A stretch of 64,000 bases of DNA from Micrasema longulum (taxonomy: Eukaryota; Arthropoda; Insecta; Trichoptera; Brachycentridae), in contig JAGVSM010001282.1 in NCBI GenBank assembly GCA_022494885.1, positions 186,001 through 250,000 on the forward strand. Reading direction: 5' to 3'. A model generated the notes under the pieces. The model saw nothing but the letters and a program-made list of their open reading frames with translations, was not told the DNA's origin and made no database searches. Shown here piece by piece: positions 61,574-64,000 of the stretch. A program made the position numbers and the translations under genes. Each line of letters opens with the position of its first letter. The first letter of the stretch is position 1.

Positions 61574-62210
61574 ATTTTTACAGTAGCACAGAACTTTCTC
61601 GTTACAGATAAAACTATATAACTAGTGACTTTGTTAGCCCAGTTATTAAATGTCATCGGATGGCTGGGCCGTTGCGCGGCATCAGTGTTTGTGAGGACGG
61701 GGGAGGGGTGACGGACAGTTGTAAAACGCACAGGTGCAGATGCCTCCATTTTTTTTATTCCAAAGGGTCTTTTTACTTTTACGGTCTGCGATGCATGCAG
61801 TTTTCTCCATTTTGGCATTTACCCGGCATTTGCCGTCGAAACTACACTTCTATATTGCGTCACTTTACATGCATGATATAATTTAATATAATGATTAGGG
61901 AAATAAAAAACAACAACTAATAAAAATATGTTTATATTCTTTCAAGGTTGCAGTAGGTAATAGGTGTGCATAAACTCCTTAAGTATTTTATTTGTTGGAT
62001 AATAATTAAATGTTTTAAATGCATTTTTGCTTACTTAAAGTGTGTTTAATATGTAGGTACTACATATTAAAAATAAAACATTTGAGTGTTTATTTTTTAA
62101 ATATCACATTGCATATCAGTGCAAAACAAGAAATATAAGTCAACACAAAAATCCCACCAAGATCACATAAAAAAGTGTTTATTTTTGTATTCTTTTACAT
62201 ATTTTTTTAA
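61574..62210. other. No supported gene
   Basis: 61640-61860 is GC-balanced (GCTGGGCCGTTGCGCGGCAT) with frames on both strands (61570-61818 -, 61660-61881 +) that resemble no family. The rest is AT-rich. Confidence 0.4.
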
Positions 62211-62214
62211 TTTA

Positions 62215-62330
62215 TTTGTAACAGGCAAACGCACTAATCACTACTCCGTGAGGTCGACTAATCTCCACTCGATTTATGTTTGCAGGACATTTGCCTAAGA
62301 GAAGCCAATGAATAAAAAATATATAAAATC
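62215..62330 (-). mobile_element. SINE B variant head with long leader
   Basis: AACAGGCAAACGCACTAATC, ACTACTCCGTGAGGTCGACT, AATCTCCACTCGATTTATGT, GACATTTGCCTAAGAGAAGC: the same order as at 56.6 kb and the reverse of 31.8 kb. Confidence 0.6.
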
Positions 62331-62459
62331 ATCCACCCTAATTTTACCGTGTCGTGTGGGTTTGTACGACCGGGTCGATGTGAAATCTGCCTTTAGCTCA
62401 ATTCACACCATGGTAAAAGTCCGCACGGTTCGATAAAATAACATAGGGTGGATTGATAT
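62328..62459. mobile_element. MITE-like element with ATCCACCCTA ends
   Basis: ATCATCCACCCTAATTTTAC at the left and ACATAGGGTGGATTGAT at the right are imperfect inverted ends; inside, ACCGTGTCGTGTGGGTTT pairs loosely with AAAGTCCGCACGGTTCGA. About 132 bp. It adjoins SINE B variant heads here and at 31.8 kb. Confidence 0.5.
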
Positions 62460-62544
62460 TTATGGTATTATTATTATTTATCTTCCAAAACTTAAAACAT
62501 TCCAAAATTCAAAACTTAAAACAATCAATCAAACATGTAAATAT

Positions 62545-62905
62545 TTTTGTAAATGTCAAACTCTGCTCTTATTTACCAACAGGGTGTACTTTATGGAAAA
62601 ACGTATTTAATTTCAGTTAATATTATTTTAGCAATCAAAATAAATAAACGGTTAGAAATTATAAGGAATTTAAGGAAACAATATGATTGGGATCCATAAA
62701 ACACGAATGCTGATTTCAAACATTCTAATACAAACTTTTTTTGTATATTAAAAAATAACATCCACCCATTTTTTTAGCACACGCATTCTCGTCGAATGCA
62801 GTCCTGGTAGGTCGATTTTAAAAACATTTATGCTCCTAACATTTTTTCTACTGATCATATTGAAGATTTTAAGAGCTATAACAATACTCAGAGCAAAGCT
62901 CATAA
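62545..62905 (+). mobile_element. Repeat E, copy 6 (right part)
   Basis: GTCAAACTCTGCTCTTATTT, ACCAACAGGG, AGAAATTATAAGGAATTTAA, CGCATTCTCGTCGAATGCAG and CATATTGAAGATTTTAAGAG match the E copy at 36.23-36.54 kb and 53.6-53.8 kb. The THAP segment is absent. Confidence 0.6.
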
Positions 62906-63180
62906 TTTTGAAAAAAACCGCACTTAGCTCGGTCAATTAGTTATTCAGTATATCGAAGACACACATACGAACATTGTCTTTTACATATTTATATATAAAA
63001 AGGTAGAAGATAAAGGAATCGCGGGTCACGCGACCGAGCCACGAGCCATAAGATGAACCGAATCTTCGGTGGGTCACTAATGCGGCGTGATGTTTCAAAT
63101 ACCAGATTCTGATAAGCATCTTTTTTATTTACTTGAATTGTTCTGTTTACCTCTACCGAAGAAGAAGGTAAGTATGTAGG

Positions 63181-63292
63181 TATGTACAATATGTACTATA
63201 CGTACAATATGTACAATATGTACAATATGTACAATGTGTACAATGTATACAATATGTACATGTATAATGTACTAATGTACAATGTACCTAAT
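63181..63292. repeat. Tandem array of a GTACAATAT-type unit
   Basis: About nine to ten units of ATGTACAAT/ATGTACAATGT with single-base changes (GTAC kept in nearly every unit). Confidence 0.9.
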
Positions 63293-64000
63293 ACTAAACG
63301 AATTAATTTAATTATGAAAATCCGTTTTTATGATTATTTTACAATAATATGAGAATATAGATGCGAGTAAAGAATATAATTATCAAATAATAATGTATAA
63401 CGTTTGTAATGCCGGTAACCGAGTTATAGTATTTATTTATCAATATACAAATAAACAAGATAATATAAATTACACATTTCATTCCGTTTTAAATACCTTC
63501 ATAAATATGGATATATGGTTATCATTGTCAGAGTCACGTCATAATTTAATTAATGTGTTTATTATTACAAGTACCTGTATACAGATATAAATAACATCAT
63601 AACAAACAGATTATAATAAAATGGGTATGTTTCTAGGTGCAATACATATGTAGGTATATTTATTTCAGCTTTATAAAAATAGCTTTCCAAAAAACCGCGA
63701 AGAAAAATAAATAGCCCAAAATAGCAATAATGGTGTATTTTCTATATTTTCGGTTTGTTCCGTCCAGATTTTTATTATATTATGGTTTGTGTTGTACATT
63801 TATCTGAGACACAGGAAGAAGACACCCGTGAAGACTTAGTGAAATAAATATATACGTTTAGCTCTTGCGTGGCTCTGATGTCACAAGAGTCTACATACGA
63901 TAAAAGGCTTGATTTGTCTGTCTTAATTTATTAAAGATGTTGTATTTTTGGTAGCGTTCGAATGGACATTTTCACACCGGATTTGGAAAGTAAAATTTGT
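63293..64000. other. AT-rich, no feature
   Basis: No coding region or familiar repeat seen to the end of the window. Confidence 0.5.

Noticed and set aside
61570..61818. 82-codon minus-strand frame in a GC-balanced patch
   Set aside because: No recognisable motif; overlapping frame on the other strand; kept only as unassigned DNA.
63181..63292. CRISPR-like array
   Set aside because: Units are about 10 bases, contiguous and without unique spacers; a minisatellite.

Overview
This window looks like AT-rich, intron- or intergenic-type DNA from an arthropod, most likely an insect; I cannot name the species. The reasons are the decayed non-LTR retrotransposons of RTE, CR1/Jockey and R1-like type, two abundant tRNA-derived SINE families, fragments with hAT-, Tc1- and THAP-transposase-like features, many short foldback elements, and no long open frames. 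I found no complete host gene, no canonical rRNA or tRNA gene, no CRISPR array and no prokaryotic feature. Nearly every peptide that can be recognised is the broken 3' part of a retrotransposon ORF2. Family names used here (SINE A, SINE B, repeats C, E, F, M, palindrome family P) are labels for this window only.

Layout. 0-7.5 kb: a decayed Jockey-like LINE (1.56-3.17 kb, minus strand), a SINE A, a SINE B, and the first P palindrome. 7.5-13 kb: SINE A, a 213-bp element carrying a hammerhead-ribozyme-like fold flanked by a 15-bp direct repeat, a degenerate sister copy at 10.8 kb, and RTE-like and LINE tails. 13-20.7 kb: R1-like LINE, SINE B copies, a 1.2-kb cluster of palindromic units (16.6-17.8 kb), a SINE A split by a LINE, and RTE and CR1/Jockey pieces. 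20.7-31 kb: SINE B copies, two P palindromes, an R1-like LINE, an RTE piece ending in a perfect 46-bp palindrome, an RTE copy nested in another LINE with an 11-bp target duplication, and a GC-rich patch at 28.5 kb. 31-45 kb: LINE fragments, several foldback elements, an E repeat with a THAP-domain exon, an RTE copy inside a SINE A with a 9-bp duplication, a hAT-like element, and three P-type palindromes in a row (44.46-45.06 kb). 45-64 kb: more C, E and F repeats, five LINE fragments including an RT region with the FADD motif, SINE-in-SINE nesting, and a 724-bp foldback element whose loop holds a SINE A.

The elements do not form a pathway. They are layers of insertion, and the nesting order gives relative ages: SINE A and SINE B copies predate the RTE, LINE and SINE insertions that split them. 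The most interesting signals are the hammerhead-like ribozyme element, the P palindrome family (shared ends, self-complementary but unrelated interiors), the THAP-coding multicopy repeat, and the snap-back palindrome at the 5' end of an RTE copy.
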